Assembly (NCBI GenBank): GCA_019670725.1
Contig: AP024629.1
Location: forward strand, 2,542,001 to 2,606,000
DNA length: 64,000 nt
Reading direction: 5' to 3'
Source of the DNA: Alphaproteobacteria bacterium SO-S41
Lineage (GTDB): Bacteria; Pseudomonadota; Alphaproteobacteria; Micropepsales; Micropepsaceae
A program made the translations under genes and the position numbers. The notes beneath the pieces were generated by a model. That model made no database searches and was not told the origin of the DNA. It saw only the letters and a program-made list of their open reading frames with translations. Numbering within the stretch: the first letter of the stretch is position 1; the number at the start of each line of letters is the position of its first letter. Below, one piece after another: positions 27,630 through 36,967 of this stretch.

Positions 27630-29116
27630 ACAGCGCGGACGGCTTCGCCTCCGTCTATGCCAGCGGAAAGCCGCAGGTCGTCGCGCGCACGCTAATCGCC
27701 GATCTGGAGACGCCGGTCTCCGCGTTCCTGAAGATCGCCCACGGCCGCAGCCATGCCTTTCTGCTGGAGAGCGTCCAGGGCGGCGAGACGCGCGGGCGCT
27801 ACTCGGTAATCGGTTTCGAGCCTGATCTCATCTGGCGCTGCCGCGACGGCCAGGCGGAGCTGGATGAAGGCAATGGCTTCAAGCCGGAAGATGGCGATCC
27901 GCTCGCCTCGCTGCGCCGGCTGATCGCCCGTTCGCGCATGGAGCTGCCGCACGGCATGCCCCCGATGGCGTCAGGCCTGTTCGGCTATCTCGGCTATGAC
28001 ATGGTGCAGCTGTTCGAGCAGCTGCCGCAGACCAATCCCGATCCGCTGAATCTGCCCGATGCCGTGTTGGTGCGCCCCTCGGTGACGGCGATCTTCGACA
28101 ATGTGCGTGACGAGATCACCATCGTCGTGCCCGTCTGGCCCTCGGCGCTGGACGGCCCGAGCGCGCGCCGGGCGGCTGAGGCACGGCTGGATGAGATCGT
28201 GGCGCGGCTGGACGGCCCCCTGCCCCGGCTCGAAGCCGGCGATGCCGCGTGGCCCTCGTCGGATCTGCTGGTCTCGAACACACCGAAGCCGCGCTACATG
28301 GAGATGGTGGCGAAGGCGAAGGAATACATCGCGGCCGGCGACATCTTCCAGGTCGTGCCGAGCCAGCGCTTCTCGATGCCGTTCGCCCTGCCCGCCTTTT
28401 CGCTCTATCGCTCGCTGCGGCGGCTCAATCCTTCACCATTCCTCTATTTCCTCGATTTCCCGGATTGCGCGATCGTCGGGTCGTCGCCGGAAATCCTGGT
28501 GCGGCTGCGCGGCGAGAAGGTCACGATCCGGCCCATCGCCGGAACGCTGCCCCGCGGCGCGACGCCCGAAGAAGATGTCGCCAACGAGCATAAGCTGCTG
28601 AGCGACCCCAAGGAGCGGGCCGAGCATCTGATGCTGCTCGATCTCGGACGCAACGATGTCGGCCGGGTCGCGAAGACCGGTACGGTGAAGGTGACCGACA
28701 GTTTCATCATCGAGCGCTACAGCCACGTGATGCACATCGTCTCGAACGTCGAGGGCGTGATCGATCCGCGCTTCGACGCGGTGGACGCGCTGGCGGCGGG
28801 GATGCCGGCCGGTACGGTCTCCGGCGCGCCCAAGGTGCGGGCGATGGAGATCATCGACGAGCTGGAGAGCGAGAAGCGCGGCGTCTATGCGGGCGCGATC
28901 GGTTATTTCGCGGCGGACGGGGCGATGGACACCTGCATCGTGCTCCGCACCGGCGTCGTCAAGGACGGCACGCTCTACGTGCAGGCGGGCGGCGGCGTCG
29001 TCGCCGACAGCGATGCCGAATCAGAGTTCCAGGAGACCGTGAACAAGTCCCGCGCGCTGATCCGTGCCGCTGAGGACGCCGTCCGCTTCGTCGACGGCCT
29101 AAGCGCGAACGGCTGA
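27626..29116 (+). CDS. trpE: anthranilate synthase component I
   Basis: 496 aa from ATG 27626. Makes anthranilate from chorismate with ammonia supplied by TrpG. The N-terminal region contains LLES near residue 37, part of the tryptophan feedback site. The chorismate-binding domain has FQVVPSQRFS, PSPFLYFLDF, SSPEILVR, PIAGTLPRGAT, DLGRNDVGRV, and GTVSGAPKVRAMEIID. trpG, trpD and trpC lie 9.3 kb downstream on the same strand; the intervening block is sodC, nrdAB and an efflux operon. Confidence 0.97.
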   Translation: MNSADGFASVYASGKPQVVARTLIADLETPVSAFLKIAHGRSHAFLLESVQGGETRGRYSVIGFEPDLIWRCRDGQAELDEGNGFKPEDGDPLASLRRLIARSRMELPHGMPPMASGLFGYLGYDMVQLFEQLPQTNPDPLNLPDAVLVRPSVTAIFDNVRDEITIVVPVWPSALDGPSARRAAEARLDEIVARLDGPLPRLEAGDAAWPSSDLLVSNTPKPRYMEMVAKAKEYIAAGDIFQVVPSQRFSMPFALPAFSLYRSLRRLNPSPFLYFLDFPDCAIVGSSPEILVRLRGEKVTIRPIAGTLPRGATPEEDVANEHKLLSDPKERAEHLMLLDLGRNDVGRVAKTGTVKVTDSFIIERYSHVMHIVSNVEGVIDPRFDAVDALAAGMPAGTVSGAPKVRAMEIIDELESEKRGVYAGAIGYFAADGAMDTCIVLRTGVVKDGTLYVQAGGGVVADSDAESEFQETVNKSRALIRAAEDAVRFVDGLSANG

Positions 29117-29243
29117 ACGCCTATCGCTGGTTGTCATTGCCTGAAGCTGCGGGCCATGACGCATTTTTGTTGGCGATTGATCGACGGCAAAGAACCCATG
29201 CCGCGTTGGCAGGGTTATACTACCGTCAAACAAGGAGATCCCC

Positions 29244-29771
29244 ATGCGCCTCGCCGCTCTCACCCTCGCTTTGCCCTTCGTTCTCGCGCCACTCGCCGCC
29301 GCGCAGGAGATGGGCATCATGCAGACCGGTTTCGCCGATTTGACCAACGGCAAAGGCGAGCCCGCCGGTTCGGCGATGTTCAGGCCCGGGCCGAAGGGCG
29401 TGCTGGTGCGGATCGAAGTCGGAGGGCTGACGCCCGGCTGGCATGGCACCCACCTGCATGAAAAAGGCACCTGCGACGACGCGGCCGACGGCTTCAAGGC
29501 GTCGGGCAAGCATGCCGGTCACGGCGATGGAATCGCGCATGGGCTGCTTAACGAAAAGGGACCGGAATTCGGCGACATGCCGAATTTGTTCGCAGGCGAC
29601 GACGGCAATGCGAAAGGCGAGTTTTTCCTCGCGGGCGCGACCCTCGATTCGCTGCTCGATGCCGACGGTACGGCCTTGATTATCCACGCCGCCGAGGACG
29701 ACCAGACCAGCCAGCCGATCGGCAATGCCGGTGACCGCGTGGCGTGCGGCGTGATCCAGAAAGCACAGTGA
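29244..29771 (+). CDS. sodC: Cu/Zn superoxide dismutase, periplasmic
   Basis: 175 aa with a Sec signal peptide (residues 1-21, ending AAAQ). Copper and zinc ligands are visible: GTHLHEKGTC (two His plus the disulfide Cys), HAGHGD with the bridging and zinc His, and IIHAAEDD with the last His. The closing RVACGVI holds the second disulfide Cys. It dismutates superoxide in the periplasm. ATG 29244 has AAGGAGAT upstream. It stands between trpE and the nrdAB leader. Confidence 0.95.
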   Translation: MRLAALTLALPFVLAPLAAAQEMGIMQTGFADLTNGKGEPAGSAMFRPGPKGVLVRIEVGGLTPGWHGTHLHEKGTCDDAADGFKASGKHAGHGDGIAHGLLNEKGPEFGDMPNLFAGDDGNAKGEFFLAGATLDSLLDADGTALIIHAAEDDQTSQPIGNAGDRVACGVIQKAQ

Positions 29772-29800
29772 TTTTCTTTATCCGGATTCACCACGTCGCT

Positions 29801-29829
29801 TGACGACGTCACCGTTCCGCCACAATCTA
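29801..29829 (+). promoter_or_regulatory. candidate promoter of the nrdAB leader
   Basis: TTGACG at 29801-29806 is followed after 17 bases by CAATCT, a weak -10. Transcription would begin at about 29836, right at the 5' edge of the cobalamin riboswitch. Judged by eye only. Confidence 0.35.
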
Positions 29830-29834
29830 TAGGG

Positions 29835-30024
29835 GTTCTCGGTTCTCCAGATCGCAAGATGTGGAGCTAAGAGGGAACTCCGGTGGCGCCGCGTGGGGCG
29901 GTGAATCCGGGGCTGCCCCCGCAACTGTGAGCGGCGAGCAAAAGCCCAATCGTCACTGGCACATAAGCGCCGGGAAGGCGGGCTGGAGCACTGACCCGCG
30001 AGCCAGGAGACCTGCCGCGAACCT
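29835..30024 (+). promoter_or_regulatory. cobalamin (B12) riboswitch upstream of nrdAB
   Basis: The conserved core elements appear in order: P1 strand GGTTC (29835-29839), AAGAGGGAA with CCGGTG, GGTGAATCCGGGGC followed by TGCCCCCGCAACTGTG, GTCACTGG, GCCGGGAAGGC, and the B12 box GAGCCAGGAGACCTGCC (30001-30017), closed by GAACC (30020-30024). It lies 113 bases before the nrdA start. Adenosylcobalamin binding normally represses the downstream genes. The region 30025-30137 should hold the expression platform; a CCCC/GGGG hairpin at 30035-30046 and the nrdA Shine-Dalgarno GGGGGA at 30124 are candidates. Confidence 0.92.
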
Positions 30025-30137
30025 GACTTACGACCCCGGGCGGGGTGTCCGGAGCCGCATATCTGCCGCTGGCCCTTGCCAACGGTTGGGATAGGCGTCT
30101 CTGATCTCCGACCGGCTTGTTTTGGGGGATATCCGAG

Positions 30138-32036
30138 ATGGCTGCGGTTGAACTTCATGAACGCGTGACACGGCCCGGGCTCAGCGCTCCGGACACGATG
30201 CCGGCCGATCCGCGCGAGAAGCTGGCGCCCCTGGGCGGGCCGCTGGCGCCCAAGCCCACGCCCGCCGATCTCGAGCTGGACCGGAGCCGCGACGCGCTGC
30301 TGACCGGGTTTGGCAAGGCGACGCTGGACGACCGCTATCTGCTGCCGGGCGAGTCCTATCAGGACATGTTCGCGCGCGTGGCCTGCGCCTTTGCCGACGA
30401 TGTCGACCACGCCCAGTTCATCTACGACGCGATCTCGAAGCTGTGGTTCATGCCGGCGACCCCGGTGCTGTCGAACGGCGGCACGACGCGCGGCCTGCCG
30501 ATCTCGTGCTTCCTGAACTCGGTCCCGGATTCGCTCGACGGGATCGTCGGGACCTGGAACGAGAACGTCGCCCTCGCCTCCAATGGCGGCGGTATCGGCA
30601 CCTATTGGGGTAATGTCCGCTCGATCGGCGAGCCGGTGAAAGGCGCCGGCGAGACCTCAGGCATCATCCCCTTCATTCACGTGATGGACGCGCTGACGCT
30701 GGCGATCAGCCAGGGCTCGCTGCGCCGCGGCTCGGCCGCCGTCTATCTCGACATCGACCACCCGGAGATCGAGGAGTTCCTGGAGATCCGCAAAGCGTCG
30801 GGCGACTTCAACCGCAAGGGCCTCAACCTCCATCACGGCATCAACGTCACCGACGCCTTCATGGAAGCGGTGCGCGACGGGGCGATGTTCGCGCTGAAGA
30901 GCCCCAAGACGCGCGAGACGCTGCGCGAGGTCGACGCCCGCACGTTGTGGCAGCGGATCCTGGAAACGCGGCTGCAGACGGGCGAGCCTTATCTGCTGTT
31001 CATCGACTCCGTAAACAACGCGCTGCCCAAGCACCAGCGCGACCTCGGCCTCAAGGTCACGACGTCGAACCTCTGCAGCGAGATCACGCTGCCGACCGGC
31101 ATCGACCATCACGACAAGCACCGCACGGCGGTCTGCTGCCTCTCCTCGCTCAACATCGAGACGTGGGATGAGTGGCACGATCATCCGACGCTGATCGAAG
31201 AGATCATGCGCTTCCTCGACAATGTGCTGACCAGCTTCATCGAGACCGCACCGGAGAGCATGGCGCATGCGACCTACTCCGCGCTGCGCGAGCGCTCGGT
31301 CGGGCTTGGCGTCATGGGCTTCCACTCGTTCCTGCAGGACCGGGGGATTGCGTTTGAAAGCGCGATGGCGAAGTCGTGGAATTTCAAGATCTTCAAGAAA
31401 ATCCGGCGTGAGGCGGATGCGGCGTCGGTATTGTTGGCGGCCGAGCGCGGCGCCTGCATGGACGCGCAGGAAGCGGGCATGAAAGCCCGGTTCTCCAACA
31501 AGATCGCGATCGCGCCGACCGCCTCGATCAGCATCATCTGCGGCGGGGCCAGCGCGGGGATCGAGCCGATCCCGGCCAATATCTACACCCACAAGACGCT
31601 GTCCGGCGCCTTCGCCGTGCGCAATCCGGCGCTGCAGAAAATCCTGATCGCGCGCGGGGCGGATTCGCAGGCGGTGTGGGAGAGCATCCTGCAGCACGAA
31701 GGTTCGGTCGCGCATCTCGACTGCCTGACCGAGGACGAGAAGGCGGTGTTCCGCACCGCGTTCGAGATCGACCAGCGCTGGGTGGTGGAACTGGCGGCCG
31801 ACCGCGCGCCGTTCATCTGCCAGAGCCAGTCGGTGAACCTGTTCCTGCCCGGCGACATCGCGAAGTGGGACCTGCACATGCTGCACTGGTCCGCTTGGAC
31901 CAAGGGCGTGAAGAGCCTCTATTACTGCCGTTCTAAGTCAGTGAGCCGCGCGGCGTTCGCAGGGCAGCTGGAAGAAAAAGCGGCGATCACCATTGCCGAG
32001 CCGACCGATTATGAGGAGTGCCTCGCGTGTCAGTAA
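30138..32036 (+). CDS. nrdA: ribonucleoside-diphosphate reductase, alpha subunit (class I, no ATP-cone)
   Basis: 632 aa from ATG 30138 (SD GGGGGA). Reduces ribonucleotides to deoxyribonucleotides with the NrdB radical. Active-site residues are present: Cys124 in ISCFLNS, N311-C313-E315 in NLCSE, the second redox Cys in AVCCLSS, the radical-path pair Tyr595-Tyr596 in SLYYCRS, and the C-terminal shuttle cysteines in ECLACQ. There is no N-terminal ATP-cone, so dATP overall-activity inhibition through that domain is absent; E. coli NrdA is about 130 residues longer. It is under a B12 riboswitch and overlaps nrdB by 10 bases. Confidence 0.96.
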   Translation: MAAVELHERVTRPGLSAPDTMPADPREKLAPLGGPLAPKPTPADLELDRSRDALLTGFGKATLDDRYLLPGESYQDMFARVACAFADDVDHAQFIYDAISKLWFMPATPVLSNGGTTRGLPISCFLNSVPDSLDGIVGTWNENVALASNGGGIGTYWGNVRSIGEPVKGAGETSGIIPFIHVMDALTLAISQGSLRRGSAAVYLDIDHPEIEEFLEIRKASGDFNRKGLNLHHGINVTDAFMEAVRDGAMFALKSPKTRETLREVDARTLWQRILETRLQTGEPYLLFIDSVNNALPKHQRDLGLKVTTSNLCSEITLPTGIDHHDKHRTAVCCLSSLNIETWDEWHDHPTLIEEIMRFLDNVLTSFIETAPESMAHATYSALRERSVGLGVMGFHSFLQDRGIAFESAMAKSWNFKIFKKIRREADAASVLLAAERGACMDAQEAGMKARFSNKIAIAPTASISIICGGASAGIEPIPANIYTHKTLSGAFAVRNPALQKILIARGADSQAVWESILQHEGSVAHLDCLTEDEKAVFRTAFEIDQRWVVELAADRAPFICQSQSVNLFLPGDIAKWDLHMLHWSAWTKGVKSLYYCRSKSVSRAAFAGQLEEKAAITIAEPTDYEECLACQ

Positions 32037-33121
32037 GCGATCTCTCAGGCGTCGACCCGCGCTCGCTGATCGGAACCGGCAAGATCGGCCTGCTGACCTC
32101 CAGCGGGACCTATGACGTCGAGCGCTATCCCTGGGCCTACGAGTTCTGGAAGCGCCAGCAACAGACCCACTGGATGGGCGAAGAGGTGCCGCTCGGCGCC
32201 GACATCATGGACTGGACATCGGACGTCACCGACGCGGAGCGCGGGCTGCTGACGCAGATCTTCCGCTTCTTCACCCAGTCGGACGTCGAGGTCGGCGACA
32301 ACTACCTCAAGCGCTACATCCCGATCTTCCAGCCGCTGGAAGTGCAGATGATGATGGCGGCGTTCTCCAACATGGAGACCGTCCATATCGACGCCTATGC
32401 GCTGCTGCTGAAGACGCTGGGCATGCCGAAGACCGAGTTCGAGGCGTTCCGCGACTACAGCGAGATGCGCGCCAAGGCCGACTACATGCACACGTTCGGC
32501 ACCGAGACGATCGGCGACGTGGCGCGGACGCTGGCGATGTTCGGCGCGTTCACGGAAGGCATGTCGCTCTTCGCCAGTTTCGCGATGCTGCTAAACTTCC
32601 CTCGCCGCAACAAGATGAACGGCATGGGGCAGATCGTATCGTGGTCGGTGCGCGATGAGAGCCTGCACTGCGAAGGCATCATCAAGCTGTATCACGCGTG
32701 GAACGCCGAGACGGGCGCCGCGACCAAGGCGGTGCGCGACGACATCATGGATGTCGCCAAGACCATGGTGCGGCTTGAAGAGAGCTTCGTCGATCTCGCC
32801 TTCAGCCTCGGCGAGGTCGAGGGCATGAACGCGGCCGACATCAAGTCGTATGTCCGCTACATCGCCGACTGGCGGCTGACGCAGCTCAAGCTCTCGCCGA
32901 TGTTCGGGTTCTTCGAGCAGCGCGAAACCTCGTACCGGCAGATCGAGCCCCATCCCCTGCCCTGGCTGGTCGAGAGCCTGAACGGCGTCGAGCACGCCAA
33001 TTTCTTCGAGCAGCGCTCGACGGAATATTCCAAGGCGGCGACCAAGGGGTCATGGGACGGGCCGAACGGCGTGTGGTCGACCTTCGACGCGCAGAAGGCG
33101 GCGCGGCACGCGGCGGAATAG
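32027..33121 (+). CDS. nrdB: ribonucleoside-diphosphate reductase, beta subunit (tyrosyl radical)
   Basis: 364 aa. I chose GTG 32027, which has AGGAG 8 bases upstream inside the nrdA end, over GTG 32018, which overlaps that site. Di-iron ligands include Asp86, Glu117 and His120; the radical Tyr124 is kept in ETVHIDAY, so this is a tyrosyl-radical R2. Later ligands lie in EGMSLFASFAML and VRDESLHCEG. Co-expressed with nrdA under the cobalamin riboswitch. It converges on a LysR gene across a palindromic repeat. Confidence 0.96.
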   Translation: MSVSDLSGVDPRSLIGTGKIGLLTSSGTYDVERYPWAYEFWKRQQQTHWMGEEVPLGADIMDWTSDVTDAERGLLTQIFRFFTQSDVEVGDNYLKRYIPIFQPLEVQMMMAAFSNMETVHIDAYALLLKTLGMPKTEFEAFRDYSEMRAKADYMHTFGTETIGDVARTLAMFGAFTEGMSLFASFAMLLNFPRRNKMNGMGQIVSWSVRDESLHCEGIIKLYHAWNAETGAATKAVRDDIMDVAKTMVRLEESFVDLAFSLGEVEGMNAADIKSYVRYIADWRLTQLKLSPMFGFFEQRETSYRQIEPHPLPWLVESLNGVEHANFFEQRSTEYSKAATKGSWDGPNGVWSTFDAQKAARHAAE

Positions 33122-33145
33122 GCGTCTGCGCCTCTCCAGTTCTAC

Positions 33146-33253
33146 ATCATCCTGAGGAGCGGCCGTTAGGCCGCGTCTCGAAGGACGCACGCGGTGTCAG
33201 TGTGCGTGGTTCGAGACTCCGCGCTGCCGCACTCCGCCCCCCACCATGACGGG
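33146..33253. repeat. intergenic inverted repeat after nrdB
   Basis: Starting at ATCATCCTGAGGAG, the element contains GTCTCGAA (33175-33182) and its complement TTCGAGAC (33210-33217) around GGACGCACGC/GTGTGCGTG-like arms. The left part (CATCCTGAGG-GGCCGTTAGGCCGCGTCTCGAAGGACG pattern) resembles intergenic repeats I know from other alphaproteobacteria. It fills the 149-base gap between convergent nrdB and lysR. Confidence 0.6.
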
Positions 33254-33270
33254 CATAAGAGGCCGCGCGG

Positions 33271-34194
33271 TCAGAGACCCGCCGCCGCCTCGCGCATCAG
33301 GCCGAGCAGCCAGGGGATCGCGCCCTGTTCGCCGGCGCGGGTGACGGCGCCGACCTGGAAGGGCGGCGCGGCATGGGCAGGCTCGATCATCGTCAGGCCG
33401 CGATCGAGTACGACCTCGGCCAGGCGCCGGGGCAGCAACGCGACCAGATCGGTGCGCCGGACCATCACGAGCGCTGAATAGGTATCGGGCACGGTGAGCA
33501 CGCCCTCGCCGCCCTCGGTGCCGCGGATGGCCTCCCACAGGCTCTGGCGTTTGAGGCCCGACGCGACGCGCGCGCCGGGCACCGCCTCGTCGGGCGCGAT
33601 CAGGACCTGCGGCAGGCCGGCGAGCGCGGCGACGTCACGCCCACGGCGGAGCGCGGGATGGTCTTCGCGGAGGACCCAGACGCCGGTTTCCGAGAAAAGC
33701 GGCTCGAAGGCGAAACGCGGGGGCAGGTCTTCAAAGGCGCCGAAGATCACGTCGAGGCGGCCGCGATCGAGTTCTTCGGCGGAGAGGTTCTCGGCGCGGA
33801 CCCGCAGCCGGGCGTGCGGAGCCCCGCTCATGAAGCGCGGCATCACCGCCGGCAGGAGCACGGTGCAGATATAGGCGGTGGCGCCGACGACAAAATGCCG
33901 GTCGCTGCGGGACGCATCGAAGGCAGAGGCACCGATCGCGATCTCGAGCGCCTTCATGGCGTCGCTGATGGCCGGACCGAGGGCGACGGCACGCGGGGTC
34001 GGCTGGAGGCCGGTCGCGTCACGAAGAAAGAGTTCGTCCCCCAGCGCCTGGCGCAGACGGCCGAGGCCATGGCTGACGGCCGACTGGCTAAGCCCCAGAC
34101 GCGTGCCGGCGAGCGTCGCGCTGCGCTCCGCGTAGAGAGCCTCGAATACCCGCAGAAGGTTCAGGTCGAGGGATTTGAAATGCACATCGTTCAT
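33271..34194 (-). CDS. LysR-family transcriptional regulator
   Basis: 307 aa. N-terminal winged helix-turn-helix: FKSLDLNLLRVFEALYAERSAT and SQSAVSHGLGRLRQALGDELFLRD; the FLRD and LQPT-R pattern matches the NodD/LinR-like LysR group. The effector domain follows from residue 90. It is divergent from an emrA-emrB-nodT efflux operon 137 bases away and is probably its regulator. Confidence 0.92.
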   Translation of the reverse strand: MNDVHFKSLDLNLLRVFEALYAERSATLAGTRLGLSQSAVSHGLGRLRQALGDELFLRDATGLQPTPRAVALGPAISDAMKALEIAIGASAFDASRSDRHFVVGATAYICTVLLPAVMPRFMSGAPHARLRVRAENLSAEELDRGRLDVIFGAFEDLPPRFAFEPLFSETGVWVLREDHPALRRGRDVAALAGLPQVLIAPDEAVPGARVASGLKRQSLWEAIRGTEGGEGVLTVPDTYSALVMVRRTDLVALLPRRLAEVVLDRGLTMIEPAHAAPPFQVGAVTRAGEQGAIPWLLGLMREAAAGL

Positions 34195-34331
34195 TTTCTG
34201 CGTGACAAAATATCATTTGGCTCATGCGACGGCCAAGCCTATTTCACAGTTATCCGCCAGACTCGGCGGGAACAGGCGGCGCTTCCCGGAAATTTAAACT
34301 TCCGGCTCTAAGATGCGCCATGGAGTCCAGA

Positions 34332-35438
34332 GTGAGCGATACACCGCCTTTTGAGCCCAATCTTGCCGCAGCGCTGACCGCGCCGCTGCCCGGACCCCTG
34401 CCCCGCACACCGGCCCAGCGCCTTCGCCTGCCGCTGATGATAGGCGTGCCGCTGCTGATGCTGGCCGTCGCCGCCTATTACTTCCTCAGCGCCGGGCGCT
34501 TCCAGTCGACCGACGATGCCTATGTGAAGCTCGCCCGCGCCGGCGTCAGCTCCAGCATTTCCGGCCGCGTGGTGGCCGTCGAGGTGAAGGACAACCAGAC
34601 CGTCCACAAGGGCGACGTGCTGATCCGCCTGGACGATTCAGATCTGAAGATCGCGGCCGAGCGGGCGGAAGCCAGCTATTCGGCAGCGCGGTTCGACGCC
34701 ATGGGGCTGCTCGCCACCTACCAGCAGCGGCTGGCCGACAAGGCGTCCGCCGACGAGACCGTCGCCTATACGGCGCGCGAGGCCGAGCGGCAGAAGAACC
34801 TTGCTGCCGAGGGCGTGAACTCCAAGGGTCAGGCCGACGCCGCCGCCCATGCCGCCGACCAGGCCAAGGCACAGGCGCGGGTCGCCGAGCAGCAGGTGCT
34901 GGCGGCGCTGGCCGATATCGGCGGCGACGCGAACCTGCCGGTCGAGCGCTTCCCCAAAGTGCTGCAGGCCCAGGCCGAGCTCGACCAGGCCAAGCTCGAC
35001 GTCACCTATGCGGTCGTGACCGCACCGGCTGACGGCACCGTGACCAAGGTCGATCAGGTGCAGGTCGGCGTCCGGATCAACGCATCGCAGATCATGTTCT
35101 GGTTCGTTTCCGGCAAGCCCTGGGTCGAAGCGAACTTCAAGGAAGACCAGCTCGCCAACATGAAGATCGGCCAGCCCGTGACGATCTCGGTCGATGCCTA
35201 TCCGACCGATCTGAAGGGCCATGTGACGAGCTTCAGCCCAGGCACCGGCTCCAGCTTCTCGCTGCTGCCGCCGGAGAACGCGACGGGCAACTGGGTGAAG
35301 GTCGTGCAGCGCCTGCCCGTCCAGATCGAGATCGACGGCGAGGCGCCCGCGTTGAGCGCCGGCCTCAGCGCCTCGGTCGAGGTCGACACCAAGCCGACTG
35401 AAACCCCGACTGGTGAAGGTCAGGCGCCGACCAAATGA
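34332..35438 (+). CDS. emrA: HlyD/EmrA-family membrane fusion protein
   Basis: 368 aa from GTG 34332, which has GGAG 6 bases upstream; ATG 34320, four codons earlier, has no site and is the alternative. One membrane helix (about residues 34-54) is followed by FQSTDDAYVKL, the lipoyl halves around SGRVVAVEVKDNQTVHKGDVL, a coiled-coil hairpin rich in Ala/Glu/Gln (105-215), and the barrel segment PADGTVTKV-QVGVRI. It links the EmrB pump to the outer-membrane channel. ATGA overlap with emrB. Confidence 0.92.
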   Translation: MSDTPPFEPNLAAALTAPLPGPLPRTPAQRLRLPLMIGVPLLMLAVAAYYFLSAGRFQSTDDAYVKLARAGVSSSISGRVVAVEVKDNQTVHKGDVLIRLDDSDLKIAAERAEASYSAARFDAMGLLATYQQRLADKASADETVAYTAREAERQKNLAAEGVNSKGQADAAAHAADQAKAQARVAEQQVLAALADIGGDANLPVERFPKVLQAQAELDQAKLDVTYAVVTAPADGTVTKVDQVQVGVRINASQIMFWFVSGKPWVEANFKEDQLANMKIGQPVTISVDAYPTDLKGHVTSFSPGTGSSFSLLPPENATGNWVKVVQRLPVQIEIDGEAPALSAGLSASVEVDTKPTETPTGEGQAPTK

Positions 35439-36967
35439 ACTGGCGCGGCAACGGCCGGGGCGATGCGGCCAACCGCATTCCCATCACCATCTCGATCATG
35501 CTCGCGACGGTGATGAACTCGATCGACACGACGATCGCCAACGTCGCGCTGCCGCATATCCAGGGCAGCGTCTCGGCCTCCGCCGAGCAGATCACCTGGG
35601 TGCTGACCTCCTATATCGTCGCGGCCGCTATCATGACGCCGCTGACCGGCTTCCTCGCCGGACGGATCGGCCGCAAGCAGCTGTTCCTGTGGTCGATTGG
35701 CGGTTTCACCATCGCCTCGATGCTGTGCGGCCTTGCCGACGGGCTGATCGAGATCGTCGCCTTCCGCCTGCTGCAGGGCCTGTTCGGCGCGTCGCTGATC
35801 CCGCTGTCGCAGGCCGTGCTGCTGGACATCAACCCGCCCGAGAAGCAGCCGCAGGCGATGGCCGTGTGGGGCGCCGGTGCGGTGCTGGGGCCGGTGTTCG
35901 GGCCGGTGCTGGGCGGGTGGCTGACGGACTCGCTGAGCTGGCGCTGGGTGTTCTTCATCAACCTGCCGGTCGGCCTGCTCGCCATGGCGGGCGTCGCGAT
36001 CTTCCTTTCCGAGAAGAAGGCGACGAACCAGAAGCCGTTCGATTTCCTGGGCTTCGCGTCGCTGGCGATCGCCATCGCCGCGATCCAGATGCTGCTCGAC
36101 CGCGGGCCGGGACAGGATTGGTTCTATTCCAACGAAATCTGGACCTACGCGATCATCTTCGCGATCTCGCTCTGGGTGTTCGGCGTGCAGATCTTCACCG
36201 TGAAGCATCCCTTCATCGAGCTGTCGATCCTGAAGGATTTCAACTTCATGATGTCGACGCTGCTCGGCTTCTTCGTCGGCGTGCTGATGTTCGCGACGAT
36301 GGCGCTGCTGCCCTCGCTGATGCAGTCGCTGATGGGGTATCCGGTCGCCTATTCCGGCCTCGTCAGCATGCCGCGCGGGCTCGGCAGTTTCATCTCGATG
36401 CTGATGGTGGGTCAGCTCATCACGCGCGTGAATGTGCGGATCATCCTGCTCGTCGGCCTCTCCATCACCGCTTACTCGATGTGGCTGATGACCTTCTTCA
36501 ACCTGTCGATGGATGAGGATCTGCTGGAAGTCGCCGGCTTCCTCGCGGGCATCGGCACGGGCCTCGTCTTCGTGCCGCTCAGCACCATCGCCTTCTCCAC
36601 CATCAACCCTGCGCTGCGTGCTGAGGCGGCAGGCTTCTACACGCTCATCCGCAATATCGGCTCAAGCGTCGGCATCTCGATCATGCAGGCTATCTTCGTC
36701 ACCGGCATCGCGGCGTCGCGCGCGGCGATGAGCGAGCATGCGCGGCCGGACAATCCGGTCTTCCAGGCCTACTATCCCGGAGGGTTCGACAACCTCGCCT
36801 CGATCGCGGGCCTCAACGGCCAGATCATGCGGCAGGCGACGATGCTGTCCTATGTCCACTCGTTCAATCTGCTGTTTCTTCTGGCTCTCTTCTGCATCCC
36901 GCTGCTGCTCCTGCTGCGGAGCCCCAAATACGTCCGAAACGATCCCGCTCATGCTGCTGTTGAATAA
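35435..36967 (+). CDS. emrB: DHA2-family (EmrB-like) MFS drug efflux transporter
   Basis: 510 aa with 14 predicted membrane segments, as in the DHA2 family. Motif A (LAGRIGRKQLFL) follows TM2, and motif C (GAGAVLGPVFGPVLGGWL) and WRWVFFINLPVG near TM5 are clear. The opening IMLATVMNSIDTTIANVALPHIQGS is the usual DHA2 TM1 signature. It exports hydrophobic compounds with EmrA and the NodT-like channel encoded next. Starts overlapping emrA (ATGA) and ends overlapping the channel gene by 17 bases. Confidence 0.94.
   Translation: MNWRGNGRGDAANRIPITISIMLATVMNSIDTTIANVALPHIQGSVSASAEQITWVLTSYIVAAAIMTPLTGFLAGRIGRKQLFLWSIGGFTIASMLCGLADGLIEIVAFRLLQGLFGASLIPLSQAVLLDINPPEKQPQAMAVWGAGAVLGPVFGPVLGGWLTDSLSWRWVFFINLPVGLLAMAGVAIFLSEKKATNQKPFDFLGFASLAIAIAAIQMLLDRGPGQDWFYSNEIWTYAIIFAISLWVFGVQIFTVKHPFIELSILKDFNFMMSTLLGFFVGVLMFATMALLPSLMQSLMGYPVAYSGLVSMPRGLGSFISMLMVGQLITRVNVRIILLVGLSITAYSMWLMTFFNLSMDEDLLEVAGFLAGIGTGLVFVPLSTIAFSTINPALRAEAAGFYTLIRNIGSSVGISIMQAIFVTGIAASRAAMSEHARPDNPVFQAYYPGGFDNLASIAGLNGQIMRQATMLSYVHSFNLLFLLALFCIPLLLLLRSPKYVRNDPAHAAVE

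Noticed and set aside
29820-29836. NrdR-like box overlapping the nrdAB promoter
   Set aside because: Only a loose partial match around 29822-29836, and no second box at the expected helical spacing; the cobalamin riboswitch explains the regulation better.
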